From NCBI GenBank assembly GCA_947579665.1, contig CANPUZ010000058.1:372001-436000 (forward strand): 64,000 nt of DNA, in the 5' to 3' direction. Below, piece after piece: positions 9,405 to 20,263 of the stretch. The position numbers and the translations under genes are program-made. Source of the stretch: Sympetrum striolatum. Lineage: Eukaryota; Arthropoda; Insecta; Odonata; Libellulidae. The notes under the pieces are model-generated. The model ran no database searches. It worked only from the letters and a program-made list of their open reading frames with translations, and was not told where the DNA came from. Within the stretch, counting starts at the first letter, position 1; each line of letters begins with the position of its first letter.

Positions 9405-10974
9405 TTTCCATAAGGAATACACGTAAGCTTCACTATCATCGGTTGCAGGCGTTGTTTCTTTTGAAGAATTAAATTAGAAGGAATTGTCTTACAGAGTCGA
9501 AACAAACACCGAAAGAAAGAAAATCGAATAAAGATTCTTATTTTGGTCGTGGAATCTTACTTTCGATTAGAATTTGCGAGAATATCGGTAAAATATACGA
9601 AACTTTCGTGTAAATTCGAGGCTATAAACAACTCATCCCCATGACGACCGATCCCATCGTTGAATCGGAGCTCGTGAATTTTCCTGTAAAGAATAGAATA
9701 GCTTGGGATTTCAGACTGTATTCTAACTCTACGTTTACTCAACGATGCATCTGGTAAAAACACAAACACCTTAATTTTTCTTCGTGTTGGACCCCTTTAC
9801 TGGCGAGGTTAGGCCCAGGTGGGCCTCTCTTCCACATAACCTCGTATGTCGATTACATTTAAACTTATTAAAAACTCAACTCATTAAAAAAATACAAAAA
9901 AAAGAGTAGGGTGTGGGAAAGAATCTTTGCAACTGAAGGTTGACTAAGAAAAAAGCCACGTTGCGGGAAAACACCCACAAAGATGGGGGTGAAAAAAATC
10001 CGCGAAAACACAGTAATAGAAATAAATACAATAATATACAAACATAGATATATAAAAAGTGAAAAAGATTAGATATGAACAATTATTTTAGTCAAATAAT
10101 AAAAGTCAAAAGCTATAATAAACTAAATAATCTAATATTCTAAAAGCTACAATATAGTATAATTAAAAAAATGCATAAAATTTCTTCATTTGTCAATCGA
10201 TGTTTTCATTGACTGTCTTGAAGTCATTGTCGTCATTGTTATGGATACCAAAACACGTAATAATTCGTCTAAAAGTTTTGACGTCTTTAAACCAGCATTT
10301 ATAGTAAGAGAAACTTCGAATTCCCTAACTCATGTTGTCTAAATTGCAATCATTGTATGGAAATTCTCTGTTGTCATGGATACGGAAAGATGTGACGAAA
10401 TTGGCATTATATCAGAGTTCTCAATTCAAGTTGTTACGCATACCGAAATAGTGTGGTCTAAAATATTTGGCTTCCAAAAAAGTCATTTTTAGTAGAAGTT
10501 AGTTTTGAATTGTTAAGATTAGTAAAATAGTTAATAAAGTAACTTTTATTAAGAACTTTGTGAACGAGGTTAAGGGTGTGCAGTTTTCTTCTTGAGTGAA
10601 GACGTAGCCATTTCAATTCTTTGAATAGTGGGGTCACGTGATCCGATTTTTGGCATTGAAGATGAACTTGATAGCATGATTAAATGCTCTGCCCAACTTA
10701 GAGGTTACTGCTTTGTTTGCTTCATTTATAAGTGTGTCAGAATAGTCGAAGATACGAAAAACTAATGCTTGAACGAGTAATTTCTTTAGCTGAAGTGGTA
10801 GTATATGCCTCAGTCGTTTCATACTATGGATAGTTGAGTAAGACTTCTTGCAGACAGCCGATGCTTGAGGAATCCAAGTAAAGGATTGAAGAATTTACGC
10901 ATTGCACAACCGGCAAATTGAATTTAATCTACTTCTATATTCCCCAATTAAGAATCAACGGGCGCTTCAGCTAG
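9405..10974 (+). mobile_element. Helitron-like family B copy, interrupted by a LINE
   Basis: The left part (9405-9764) has CATAAGGAATACACGTAAGC, the shared internal block and CATTTTCCTGTA-type sequence. The right part (about 10899-10974) has AATTTAATCTACTTCTATA and the 3' terminus CAACGGGCGCTTCAGCTAG (ends 10974). The middle is a minus-strand LINE (9765-10898). Its CTAG end directly touches the TC start of the next B copy. Confidence 0.55.
9765..10898 (-). pseudogene. CR1-like LINE relic (RT C-terminal region and 3' part)
   Basis: Minus-strand reading gives TWIPQASAVCKKSYSTIHS, then LPLQLKKLLVQALVFRIFDY and SKLGRAFNHAIKFIFNA. After a one-frame shift near 10635 it gives FKELKWLRLHSRRKLHTLN and VHKVLNKSYF. 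This order is typical of CR1/Jockey-group reverse transcriptases downstream of the palm. The presumed 3' end near 9766 has GCCTAACCTCGCCAGTAAA and GTCCAACACGAAG-type sequence. It is 5'-truncated and frameshifted. Confidence 0.7.
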
Positions 10975-11548
10975 TCTATATATAAAGCAGAAATTCTGTG
11001 GGTTTGTTTGTTTGTCTTGGATTGGAGTCCACACCGTTTGCTCGATTTGTCTCAAACTTTGCCTACGTGTTCTCTGGGTTCAGGAGGGAAGTACCGTCTT
11101 AATTTAATTCGGTACTTAGTCTGGGTTCGAACCAGGATCGCTGTGATAGATTTCCATAAGAAATACGTGCAAATTTCACTTTTATCAGATGCAGGCTATG
11201 TTTCTTTTGAAGAATTAAATTAGAAGGAATTGTCTTAAAGAGTCGAGACAAGCACCAAAAGAAAGGAAATTGAATAAAGATTTTTATTATAGTCGTGGAA
11301 TATTGTTTTCGAATCTAAATTACGAGAATTTCGACAAAATACGCGAAAAATGTCCGATTTTTTCCATGTTGTAAACAACTCATCCCCCTGACGACCGATC
11401 CCATTGTTGAATCCACGCATTTTCCTGTACAGAATAGCTTGGGATTATAGACTGTATTCTAAAGGGAATTTACGCATTGCACGATCGGCAACTTGAATTT
11501 AATCTACTTCTATATTCCCCTTATAGAATCAACGGGCGCTTCAGCTAG
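10975..11548 (+). mobile_element. Helitron-like family B, complete copy (574 bp)
   Basis: It starts TCTATATATAAAGCAGAAAT, then TTTGTTTGTTTG and GGAGTCCACACCGTTTG, the block that in animal Helitrons follows the terminus. The B-box-like CTGGGTTCGAACCAGG is at about 11121-11136, some 150 nt from the start. The shared internal block runs to CATTGTTGAATCC. The end is CAACGGGCGCTTCAGCTAG (11548) followed by T. It has the canonical TC...CTAG layout, no terminal inverted repeats and no coding region. Confidence 0.75.
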
Positions 11549-11660
11549 TAAGTGATAAAACCAACAAGTAACGCGAATTTTGGCCGATTTAACGAAATAA
11601 CGCTAATTTCGTCAGTTTTAATGAGAAGCACGGATTTTGGTGATTTTAACTTCGTTCGTG
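11549..11660 (-). repeat. hAT-like element fragment
   Basis: AACGCGAATTTTGGCCGATT and AATGAGAAGCACGGATTTTG are the reverse complement of 7140-7215. It directly follows the CTAG end of the Helitron-like element. Confidence 0.4.
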
Positions 11661-11829
11661 GTTTTTGAATTTTTCTTCGAACGTATCTTTTGCAATTCGT
11701 ACTCTCCCAAGAGCTTTCCTTCCAAAACAATTTCTTCTCCGGGATATTAATCATTTAATTATTAATTTAATAACAATCAATCAATTCTTTAATTTCAACT
11801 GGGCTTAAAATCTCTGCGAAACCTACTTT

Positions 11830-13190
11830 CGGAGACAATTGCAGAAATGTACAGACGCATACGCAGTTGGCAGGGCTTTCCGTACGTTAATATTAAAACA
11901 CCGGATTACTTCTAAACCAGAAGGGTCTTCCAAACCAGCATCAACTGGAAAGATGCAGAATCTTGATCTACATAGACAGGCAAAGAATGAAGTCTCTAAA
12001 AGTTATAGTTTGTGAGTTATTTTTAAAAATATGCCATAGTTACGGGAAATTTTTGAGTATCGAAATTTTCCGTGCATGAAACTTAAAACACCGAATTTCT
12101 CCTAACCCAGACAGGACAATCAAACCAGCATCAGCTTATAAGATACAGAATCTTGATCTACATAGATATGCAAATAATGAAGTATTTAAATGTTACGGTT
12201 TGTGAGTTATATTCAAAAATGTGCTATAGTTATGGGAAAGTTTTAAGTATCGAAATTCCCCGTACGTAAAAATTAAAACAGCGAATTTCTCCTAACCCAG
12301 AAAGTTCATTCAAACCAGCATTAAGTTATAAGATGCAGAATCTTTATCTTCACAGACATGCAAAGAATGAAGTCTCTAAAACTTATAGTTTTTGAGTTAT
12401 ATTAAAAAATATGCCATAGTTACGGGAAATTTTTAAGTATCGAAATTCCCCGTACGTAAACATTAAAACACCGGATTTCTCCTAACCCATACAGGAAAAT
12501 GAAACCAAAATCATCTTATATGTTGTAAAAATAAATTTAATATGATTATGCAAAACATGAAATCCCTTAAAGTTTTAGTTTTCGAGATATATCCAAAAAC
12601 GTGCTTGTGATTCGGGAAATTGAAGGACGTATACTTTTCTCACGTGAAACTTAAAAAGCCAAATTTCTTCTAAAACGGGACTGATTTTCAAACCAAGGTT
12701 AGCCCGTAACATGCAGAAATTACATCTACACAAACAGGCAAATAATGAAATCTCTAAAACTTATACTTCAGTGAGATACTTCAAAAAATGTGATGACGTA
12801 GCGGCGAATTTTCAGCACGCGAAACTAAAAAACGCCGAATTTCTTCCAAACCAAAACGAATTTACGAATTAAAATTAGCTTTTTTGATACTCAGAATTTA
12901 CAGCTACTAATCCACGAAATCCGATAACGAACGGAAATAATCCAAGGAAATTAAATTAGTAGAAATCCTGCGAGAGATGTATCAAAAAAAATAGCGGACA
13001 TTACAGACAACATAAAGATCGAAATTTTACGTAAAATTTGAAAAACCGGATTTCTTCTAACCCAGAATAGATATTCAAACAGAAATCAGCTTGTTGTGTG
13101 CAGAAAATACATCTTCATAGCCATTGCGACGTCACGAGGTGATTTATCTTAAAGTCTTTCCGAAAAACACTTTATTTTTTCCGTATCCTC
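11830..13190. repeat. Satellite-like array, ~190-bp unit, about 7 copies
   Basis: The landmark CGTACGTAAA..TTAAAACACCGGATTTCT recurs at 11881, 12070, 12261, 12451, 12641, about 12817 and about 13026, giving spacings of 189, 191, 190, 190, 176 and 209. Each unit holds AAACCAGCATCA, AGATGCAGAATCTTGAT, GCAAAGAATGAAGTCTCTAAA and TTTGTGAGTTAT. The first four units are well conserved; the last three are strongly diverged. No coding. Confidence 0.7.
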
Positions 13191-13449
13191 ATCGCAGTTC
13201 CTATCCAATCCTTTTATTTCCTCACCAAAGCGATAAATAAATAACTATCAACACAACACAACAACGAACAAACGTTAAAAAAATCAAAATTTCTAAAGCT
13301 ACACAATGTAGATATATTAAACAAACGAGCAGCATTAAAAGAAGAAATAATGATATATCAAAAAAAGCAATTTAAGAATGAAATAAAAATGGCACGGCGT
13401 AAAACCATGCAAAGCTTGAATCTCTAATAGTTAGTTTGTGAGATATATA

Positions 13450-13735
13450 CAAAAACGTGGTCGTCAAGGGGAATGGGTTGTTTACGACATCGAAGTTTGG
13501 CAAAATTTTCGTATATTTTATCAAATTTCTCGCAATTTCGATTCGCAAACGATATTCAACGACCAAAATAAGAATCTTTATCCTATTTCCCTTCTTTTGA
13601 TGCTAGTTTCGACTTCCTTCGACTGTTCTTTCTAATTTAAATTTTCAATTGAAATAAAGCCTGCTATACGAAAATGAAGCTTACGTGTATTTCTTATGCA
13701 AACCATTTTACTCGCCTGGGTTCGAACCTAGGACC
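13450..13735 (-). mobile_element. Family B-type Helitron-like fragment
   Basis: GGTCGTCAAGGGGAATGGGT, AACGACCAAAATAAGAATC, TCTTTTGATGCTAGTTTCG and a B-box-like hairpin CCTGGGTTCGAACCTAGG (13709-13726, near-perfect inverted repeat). Confidence 0.5.
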
Positions 13736-13888
13736 TCAGGCAAATTAAAAGTACCGCTTCATCATCACCGGGATGATATTTAATTATGTTAAAAGTTATC
13801 TATCGGAGAAATGATTATCCCGATGTGATGTTGAATTTGTTCTTCGGTATATGTCGATTTTAATTTATTTAAACTCTAACGTATATGT

Positions 13889-14415
13889 ATAGAATGGAAA
13901 TTCTGTCGGTGCGTTTGTCTTAGATTGGAGGCCACACCGTTTGTCCGATTTGCTTCAAACTTTATACAAGTGTCCTCTGCGACCTGAGAGGAATCACTGT
14001 CGCTTTTTTATTCAACAATTTTGCTGGGTTCGAACCAAGATCGCTCAGATAGACTTTCATAAGGAATACACGTAAGCTTCACTTTTATCGGGTGCAGGCT
14101 TTATTTCTTTTGAAGAATTAAATTAGAAGGAATAGTCTTACAGAGTCGAGACAAACACCAAATTGAAGGGAAATGAATAAAGATTCTTATTTTGGTCGTG
14201 GAATGTTGTTTACGAATCTAAATTACGAGAATTTTGTCAAAATATACGAATAATTACAAGATTTTTGAGTTTGTAAACAACTCATCCCCCTGACAACCGA
14301 TCCCATTGTTGAATCCCAGCATTTCCCTGTATAGAATAGAATGGGAGTTTAGTTGTGTATAATTAAAGGGTATTTATTCATTGCACAGAAAACCTGAATT
14401 TAATCTACTTCTATA
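13889..14415 (+). mobile_element. Helitron-like family B, copy lacking the 3' end
   Basis: It begins ATGGAAATTCTGTCGGTGCG with GGAGGCCACACCGTTTGTCC. The B-box-like GGGTTCGAACCAAG is near 14028. The internal block ends with CATTGTTGAATCC and AATTTAATCTACTTCTATA. The terminal GGGCGCTTCAGCTAG is missing. Confidence 0.6.
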
Positions 14416-14825
14416 TTCCCAGTTCAGACATGTTTAAATATTTTATTTAATTATTAATTAATGGGAAAAGATATTTCGTTAAAAAGTTAAATTACCTTTT
14501 GTAAAGAATCATTCCTAAACTATTATAAATTGAATTAATTCATTTGAAAGAGGTATTTTAAAATTCAGAGAATTTTGGGGTCATTTTGACCCCGGGTGAC
14601 TAATCAGGCAACTTTTTTATTTTGAGAAGACTAATTAAGGGTTAATCGGAATCGAGATTGTTGTCGGCGAACATTTAAAGTTCAATTGTCATTTCAATAC
14701 TCCATTCTGCCCCGTGCCCGGGGTAGAACGGGCAAAGTTTTGCATTTGCGAAATAAAGATACTGGTCCTATGTTTTCTTGCGATATCATCGCAATTTCCT
14801 GAATAATAAACTTCTATGTGTCAAG
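14416..14825. other. Unassigned, with a GGGGTCA..TGACCCC palindrome
   Basis: No gene. GGGGTCATTTTGACCCC at 14578-14594 and CCCGTGCCCGGGGTAGAACG near 14712 recall subterminal piggyBac-like sequences, but I could not find matching ends. Confidence 0.25.
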
Positions 14826-15496
14826 TGAAAAAAATCTGCTGTGGCCAACACATGACATTCTCCGTATTTATTGAAAACAGAAGCCTATGCCGGTAATATA
14901 TATAAATAACTCCAAAACAATGAGTGTTACAGAAAAATGTTTAGTACAAAAGTTGTAGTAAAATACATTATCTATAACTTTTGTATGTAAATGTATATAC
15001 CTAAATTGCATTTTGACAGAGATAAGTATGAAAAACTTCCATTTCTGGATAAACAACAACTTCCGGTTAACCATTATTGAAGAATAACTCCTAAACAATC
15101 AGTGTTACGAAAAAATGTTTTATACAAAAGTTATAGTAAAATACATTATCTATAACTTTTGTATGTAAATGTGTATACCTACATTGCATTCTTACAGAGA
15201 TATTTAGAAACAAACTTTTGTTCCGGATAAACCGCAACTTCCGGTTGAGCGGTATTCACCAAAAACTAATCAACTCTTGGCAATGTTAGGAAAATGCTAA
15301 ATATGAATTTTGAAAATGATCGGAATATTACTTTTTAAGATAGAGCGCCTGCAAACTTTTTAACCACAGACAGACGTGTTCGGGAAAATAGCTAAAACGA
15401 GCTCTATGGGCCCCAAAACATCTATTTCCGTCGAAATCTGGAGGTCGATTTTTTTGCGAATACAACACTTTCTCTATACTGCGGGAGGAAGTAAAA
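14826..15496 (-). mobile_element. Family E element, copy 1
   Basis: The left end is AAAATCTGCTGTGGCCAACAC with ATGACATTCTCC. The right end is CTTTCTCTATACTGCGGGAGG then AAGTAAAAA. The interior has AACTTCCGGTT twice, CACCAAAAACTAATCAACTC, a TTTTTAAGATAGAGCGCCTGC block, ATCTATTTCCGTCGAAATC. The ends are two inverted ACTTTCTCC-type motifs plus an extra 25 nt on the left that contains the short hairpin TGTGG..CCACA-type. Non-coding. Confidence 0.6.
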
Positions 15497-15965
15497 ATGC
15501 AGCTTTCTTAATTGTCATTTTGCACTTTTAGAACTTATTTTCAACTTGGTACCCCGTTCAGCCTCGGGTTCCCCTATATATACAGATTAAACTTAGATAC
15601 GTAATGCATATAACGATGCGTATTTCTTCAGTCTTTTGTTTGTCGTCTTCCGGAACAGTCACTTCCTCTGGGATGCGCCCAATTTACCCGTTTCTCTCTA
15701 TTAAAACGAAAGACCTCCTCAACCCTATCATTTGACCCCACACGGAATTGCGGCAAATTGGGGTCTGTTATACTATTTTAATTAAGGATCCAATTACGCG
15801 TCCTTCTTTTACACGCGGAAGGACACAAAATGGGTATCGTGAAAACCCGCGTTGGTTTTGTACGAGAGGTGGGGTGTGGGAGAAACTGTACCAATGCAGA
15901 TGACTGCTTGATGCTCATTAGGAATGTCAAACAGTCAGTATAAACTCTTTATCATACCTATGTAT
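15497..15965. other. Unassigned spacer
   Basis: No gene. TTGGTACCCCGTTCAGCC near 15545 and TTTGACCCCACACGG near 15734 look like decayed piggyBac-type subterminal sequence. Confidence 0.25.
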
Positions 15966-16080
15966 TACACGGGGTGTCCGGGTTGAATATAGTACCTAAC
16001 TGTAATAACTTGAGAGTTAGTAGAGATATTTATTGCTTCTAGAAGTAACTAAAAATGTTTTTAAACACAGTTATTACACC
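15966..16080 (+). repeat. DNA-transposon terminus (shared with 17.4 and 35.3 kb)
   Basis: ACACGGGGTGTCCGGGTTGAA followed by TAATAACTTGAGAGTTAGTA and GAGATATTTATT. Reverse-complement relatives lie at 17350-17430 and 35300-35378. The GGGTGTCC start is typical of mariner-like or similar cut-and-paste element ends. I see no partner end or transposase. Confidence 0.4.
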
Positions 16081-16186
16081 TCACACATTAGAAAGACGTC
16101 TTAAATCTGTATTTAACTCCTCTCCGAGTGTTTCGCAGTATTGCGGGCGTGACATTTGCTATCCTTTAATAATCATAGCAAATTAT

Positions 16187-16857
16187 AAAAAATCTGATGT
16201 GGCCAGCACATGACTTTCTCCATATATAAGATGTAAATATTTATCTACGACAGTATTTTCGAATTATATATTCAATCTAAACTTGGAAGATAAGTGATTA
16301 ATTTATATATTATTATCTTTGACGCCAAAAACATTATAAATAATGTTTTTCGGGACATTTTCGATGAAAAACGATGAAATTGACATTTCGCCCACAGCGC
16401 CCACAAAGTACAGCAACTTCCGGTTTATCAGTATTTCACGAATAACTCCTAAACAATCAGTGATACAAAAATATGTTTCATTCAAAAGTTATAGTTAATT
16501 ACATTTTCTAATTTTTATTTGTAATAGTATATACCTAAATATCATATTTATGGAGATATTTTGCAAAAACGGAAATTTGTTTCGAAGAATAAAGCTCGAC
16601 TTCCGGTCAACCGATTTACTCCAAAAACTAATCAACTCTGACGGCACCTACCACAATGCTATATATGAAGTTTGGCGTTGTTACGATTAATAGTTTTTAC
16701 GTTAGAGCGCCCACAAGCAGATACACACATTCATTCCGAAAATGACGTGTTCTAGGGACCCCAAAATATGTATTTCCGTTGAAATCTCGAAGTCGATCAT
16801 TTTCATGAAAACTATACTTTTTCTATACTACGTATATGGAGAGAGTAAAAATATTGG
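16187..16857 (-). mobile_element. Family E element, copy 2
   Basis: Starts AAAATCTGATGTGGCCAGCAC, ATGACTTTCTCCATAT; ends CTTTTTCTATACTACGTATA, TGGAGAGAGTAAAAA. The GTGGGCGCTCTAACGTAAA-type motif is present in inverted orientation. It belongs to the CTGATG subfamily, with copies 3, 5, 6 and 7. Confidence 0.65.
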
Positions 16858-17349
16858 TGTCATAAAATAAATCACATTAAATATTAGTAAGCATTATTAT
16901 TAGTGTTAGCATTGTGGTAAAAAATATTAAGGAATTTTTGTCATCAAATATTTGGAAACTAAGATTTCAATTTGCATAAATTTAAAAATAATGTTATAAA
17001 TAATAGTTATTACTATACTATGAGTAAAACCAACTTTGAGGAAACATTTATAATAAGAAAAACAAATCCCTTACTTCAAATGAAATATTATAAATTGGAA
17101 ATCTTCTTCAAATTAATTTATAACCAATTTTAACTAAAAGGAATTCGATGGCGCAGTTCCGGTGGATCACCAACTGGTGTCTGGTGCACTTGGTTCTCGA
17201 TAAACACCCACGGAAAAGTCATGTCTAGGTTCCTAATCGATGGACTAATCAAGCGATCTAAGAACTCATCCCTCACAATTTATAAACGGTGCGCCATCTT
17301 CAAGCGAACACAGGAAATAACATTCTGAGTTACATTTAGAAGCAAACCG
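16858..17349. other. AT-rich spacer
   Basis: Very AT-rich up to 17140. From 17145 to 17300 the sequence is more mixed (CCGGTGGATCACCAACTGGTG). I see no gene. Confidence 0.3.
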
Positions 17350-17430
17350 CTTATTAATATCTCAATTACTTCTCGAGTTATTGCATTTTGTATTAATATA
17401 GGATATTAACCCAGGTACCCTGTGTATTTC
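17350..17430 (-). repeat. DNA-transposon terminus (second copy)
   Basis: Reverse complement of the terminus at 15966: AATATCTCAATTACTTCTCG ... AACCCAGGTACCCTGTGTA. Confidence 0.4.
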
Positions 17431-17451
17431 TAATTCTCCTGGTATACCTTT

Positions 17452-18645
17452 ACGAGTAAAGGATCCTTGCATTTTGCAAACGTATTCATATTACGAGTAA
17501 AATGTTGCTTACACAAAGCAATCAAATGAAATGTATTTATAATCTTTATTCACATATCAAGTTGTGAGTTTCAATGTTATTTCGGGTAGGGGTTTAAAAA
17601 AAATCTTAAAAATCGTAGCAATTTCTAGTTTTTGTAGACGCCTGGTGTCGAACCCAGGACCTACTGGAAGATGCGAATAGACATAATAACTTGTTAAGAC
17701 CTGATCTTAATAAATGCAAAGTTTGAAGTCCATATCATACCGGGAAGGTCCTGAAATAAGACTCCTTTATCCCTATCTGAAATGCATACGGCTATGTAAA
17801 TGGCTTTCTGGGATCGAACCAAGGACGATCAAGGAATCTTAAAACACGTATTTGAAATGTATCTATGATCTTTATTTACATGCCAAGTTTAAAGTTTCTA
17901 TATTATCGGGAAGGGGTTAAAAAAATTCTTAAAAATCGGATCAGTTACTGATTGTAGAGACGCCTGGTGTCGAACCCAGGACATAATGGCAGCTATGAAT
18001 GCACAGAAAGACTTGTTAGGACTTAATCTTATTAAATGCAAAGTTTGAAGTCGATATCATGCCGGGAAGTACCTATTATTTGTTTCCGTTATCTCCATAA
18101 GAAATGCATTGAGGAATGTAAATGACTCTCTGGAATCGAACTAAGGACAATCAGCGGAACGTTCAACAACGTACATAAAAGATATTTATGATCTCTATAT
18201 ACATGTTGAGTTTCAAGTTTCCATCTTATAGGGAAGTGATTAAAAAAAAAAATCTTAAAAATCGCAATGTAAATTAAACGGGAGAATATTTGCCCTGACC
18301 TAGCGTCGAACCAAAGATTATCATCGATGATGTCTTAATGGTTTTCGTCGTATATACACGACCTCCAGCGATACTTTGAATTTCATTTCTCTACTTTGAC
18401 GGGAAGTGTCTCAAAAAAAATTCTAAAATCCCCACCATGCATCTTTATGGAGAAAATCGCGACTTTGGGGCCTTCTGGAATCGAACCCACGACACCGAGG
18501 TTTAAAGTCGGCTTTTTTCTGGAGGTTACACGTTATGGCCTGTACGTCGTAAAAATTTCAAGTCAGTGGCACTTGTGGAACATGGTTAGAATTTTGATCC
18601 CCAGTGAGTGAGTGTATATCCGGAGAAGCGTCTATATATAATAGA
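17452..18645 (-). mobile_element. Helitron-like family A, copy 4, with two successive 3' ends
   Basis: 5' end on the minus strand at 18645 (TCTATTATATATAGACGC, CTTCTCCGG). B-box-like motifs (TCGAACC on plus) lie at 17648, 17814, 17970, 18136 (TCGAACT), 18306 and 18481. Two hairpin-plus-ACTCGT ends sit in tandem. One is at 17492 (TTGCTT-acac-AAGCAA then ACTCGTAA). The other is at 17452 (TTGCA-ttt-TGCAA then ACTCGTAA). The doubling suggests read-through past a weak first end, or a second copy. Confidence 0.6.
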
Positions 18646-18818
18646 TAGATATTTCTATTGCCTGGTGTCGAACCCAAGGCCTTTTTGTAAGTTGTGAACG
18701 CACATAACTATTCGGTTGGGGCAACCGTTTGTAAAATTTCAAATCGATGAAACTGGTCCTCAAAAGTAACTCTTAAATGTTTGCATCGAACCAAGCACCA
18801 TCAGGGAACTTCTCTTAA

Positions 18819-20023
18819 GGGACAACACCTCTGTGACCCCCTGTTTTTTTCACATTTTTCAAGATTTTTTTTTATTGAAATAAAAGAGATACTCGAATAA
18901 TTTTTTTTGGGTTTTGTTTCTTGTTTATTAATGTGTCAAAAAACATTTTTTTCACATTTTTCACGCAGCATGGTAGCGCTGGGAAAGCTATCGCGTCAGG
19001 TGCTGTCATCTCCGCAGTGGTTCGCGGCACGCAGCAGAACTCTCTTCAACGTCGATCTGAAAAAATACCGAGTGTTTTCGTTAATGATATGATGTTTTGA
19101 AGAGAAGTACATAGGGATTTGGAAAAATATTGATTTTTAAAAAAATAGGCACGCCTTTGAAATTAAAGAATGATTTTTGAGCAAAATTTCTCGTCGAAAA
19201 TAGGCTATAACTTTTATAATTATTAAGATATCAAAAAAATCGTATGTACTTCTCTAGATAATCTATTTTTATTGATACAGTAAAAATTTGAAGTCGATCG
19301 GATAAAAAGTGCTCGAGTTCTACCGCGTGCCGCACTCAAAAAAGTGGTTTTGAGAAAAACGCGTTCAAAGTTTTAGATTTGTTAATTTATGCGATAAATT
19401 GAAAAAAAAATATTTAGCCTCAATCAGCGATGCACCATATAGCTGGCCTTTAAGAAGCAAATCGTTGTCTCCTGATTCTTTCCTCGAACTTGTTAAGGCT
19501 TTTCTCGCTTCTTTTGCAGCATCTGTGAGCGAGCGCTCCGCGAGCTGGATCCGCGCTGCGTCGGTCTCAACGTAAAAGTTGAAACATTTTGGGCCGATGG
19601 TTATCCCCAACGTTTCCAGTACTTTCATGAGACTTCTCAGGCCATCATTGAACACTAATCATTATCATTATCACTAATACCGCGATATCAGTTGCAATAT
19701 CAATGATTTTTTTGCTTCCCGACTGGCACTTGGGGGCTATTGCCCAAACTGATTTATTGTAGCTTTCGTTATTGTTTTGCGTATAGCCGCCCAAACAACG
19801 CTGCAGCAAATCGTCCCTGCTCAAATTTTCGAAGATTGGCAGAATTGCCTCCAATATTTACTGAGGAAGAGGCGGTCGCGGACCGCTCCACAAAATATTC
19901 AATATCTACGAAAATAATTATTTTTTCGACCTAGGTCCAACTGCATTTCAATCTTAAAAGTATTTCAGATTTTTTAAAGTGGTTTTCAAAAAATCGATTT
20001 TTTGAAGCCAATGGTGTTGTCCC
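18819..20023 (-). mobile_element. Kolobok-like DNA transposon, internally deleted (1205 bp)
   Basis: The ends are GGGACAACACC and GGTGTTGTCCC, a perfect 11-bp TIR. Exact TTAA copies flank it at 18815-18818 and 20024-20027. It carries the C-terminal part of a transposase on the minus strand. TTAA targets fit Kolobok (and piggyBac); the protein relic does not look like piggyBac. The element is too short for a full transposase. Confidence 0.7.
19365..19860 (-). pseudogene. Transposase C-terminal relic (PF20700 'Mutator-like'/Kolobok type)
   Basis: Two minus-strand frames join to one conserved region. The first has LPIFENLSRDDLLQRCLGGY, TQNNNESYNKSVWAIAPK and IIDIATDIAVLV. The second has FNDGLRSLMKVLETLGITIG and the end GQLYGASL. 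The order (SRDDLL, GGYTQNNNES, W.IAPK, FNDG, LGITIGP) is that of proteins annotated as Mutator-like transposase domain proteins in insects. A 19-bp insertion near 19655 (ATAATGATAATGATTAGTG), flanked by ATTAGTG repeats, breaks the frame. The N-terminal two thirds of the protein are absent. Confidence 0.7.
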
Positions 20024-20263
20024 TTAACTGACTTTGTAAAATACGATAACGACTGCTGTTTACGTACCACGTTATTGATTTATATCTTCTTGGGATTACA
20101 CTTTATAGACATATTCGTAATATCCGTTTCATTTGAGAGAATTTAGACTTAGAATTTAAACCCAGAACCTCTGCAAGATGCGAACTTATTTTATGCAAAG
20201 TAAGAGGAGGACCGGGAAGGTCCGGAAATTGGATTCTGTAAACAGATGTCTTTGTTATATAAG

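Larger units (their letters stand above)
18655..20060 (-). mobile_element. Family A fragment, split by the Kolobok-like element
   Basis: 18655-18818 carries B-box-like motifs at 18668 and 18786. After removal of 18819-20023 plus one TTAA, the sequence CAGGGAACTTCTC-TTAA-CTGACTTTGT is continuous. Confidence 0.5.
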
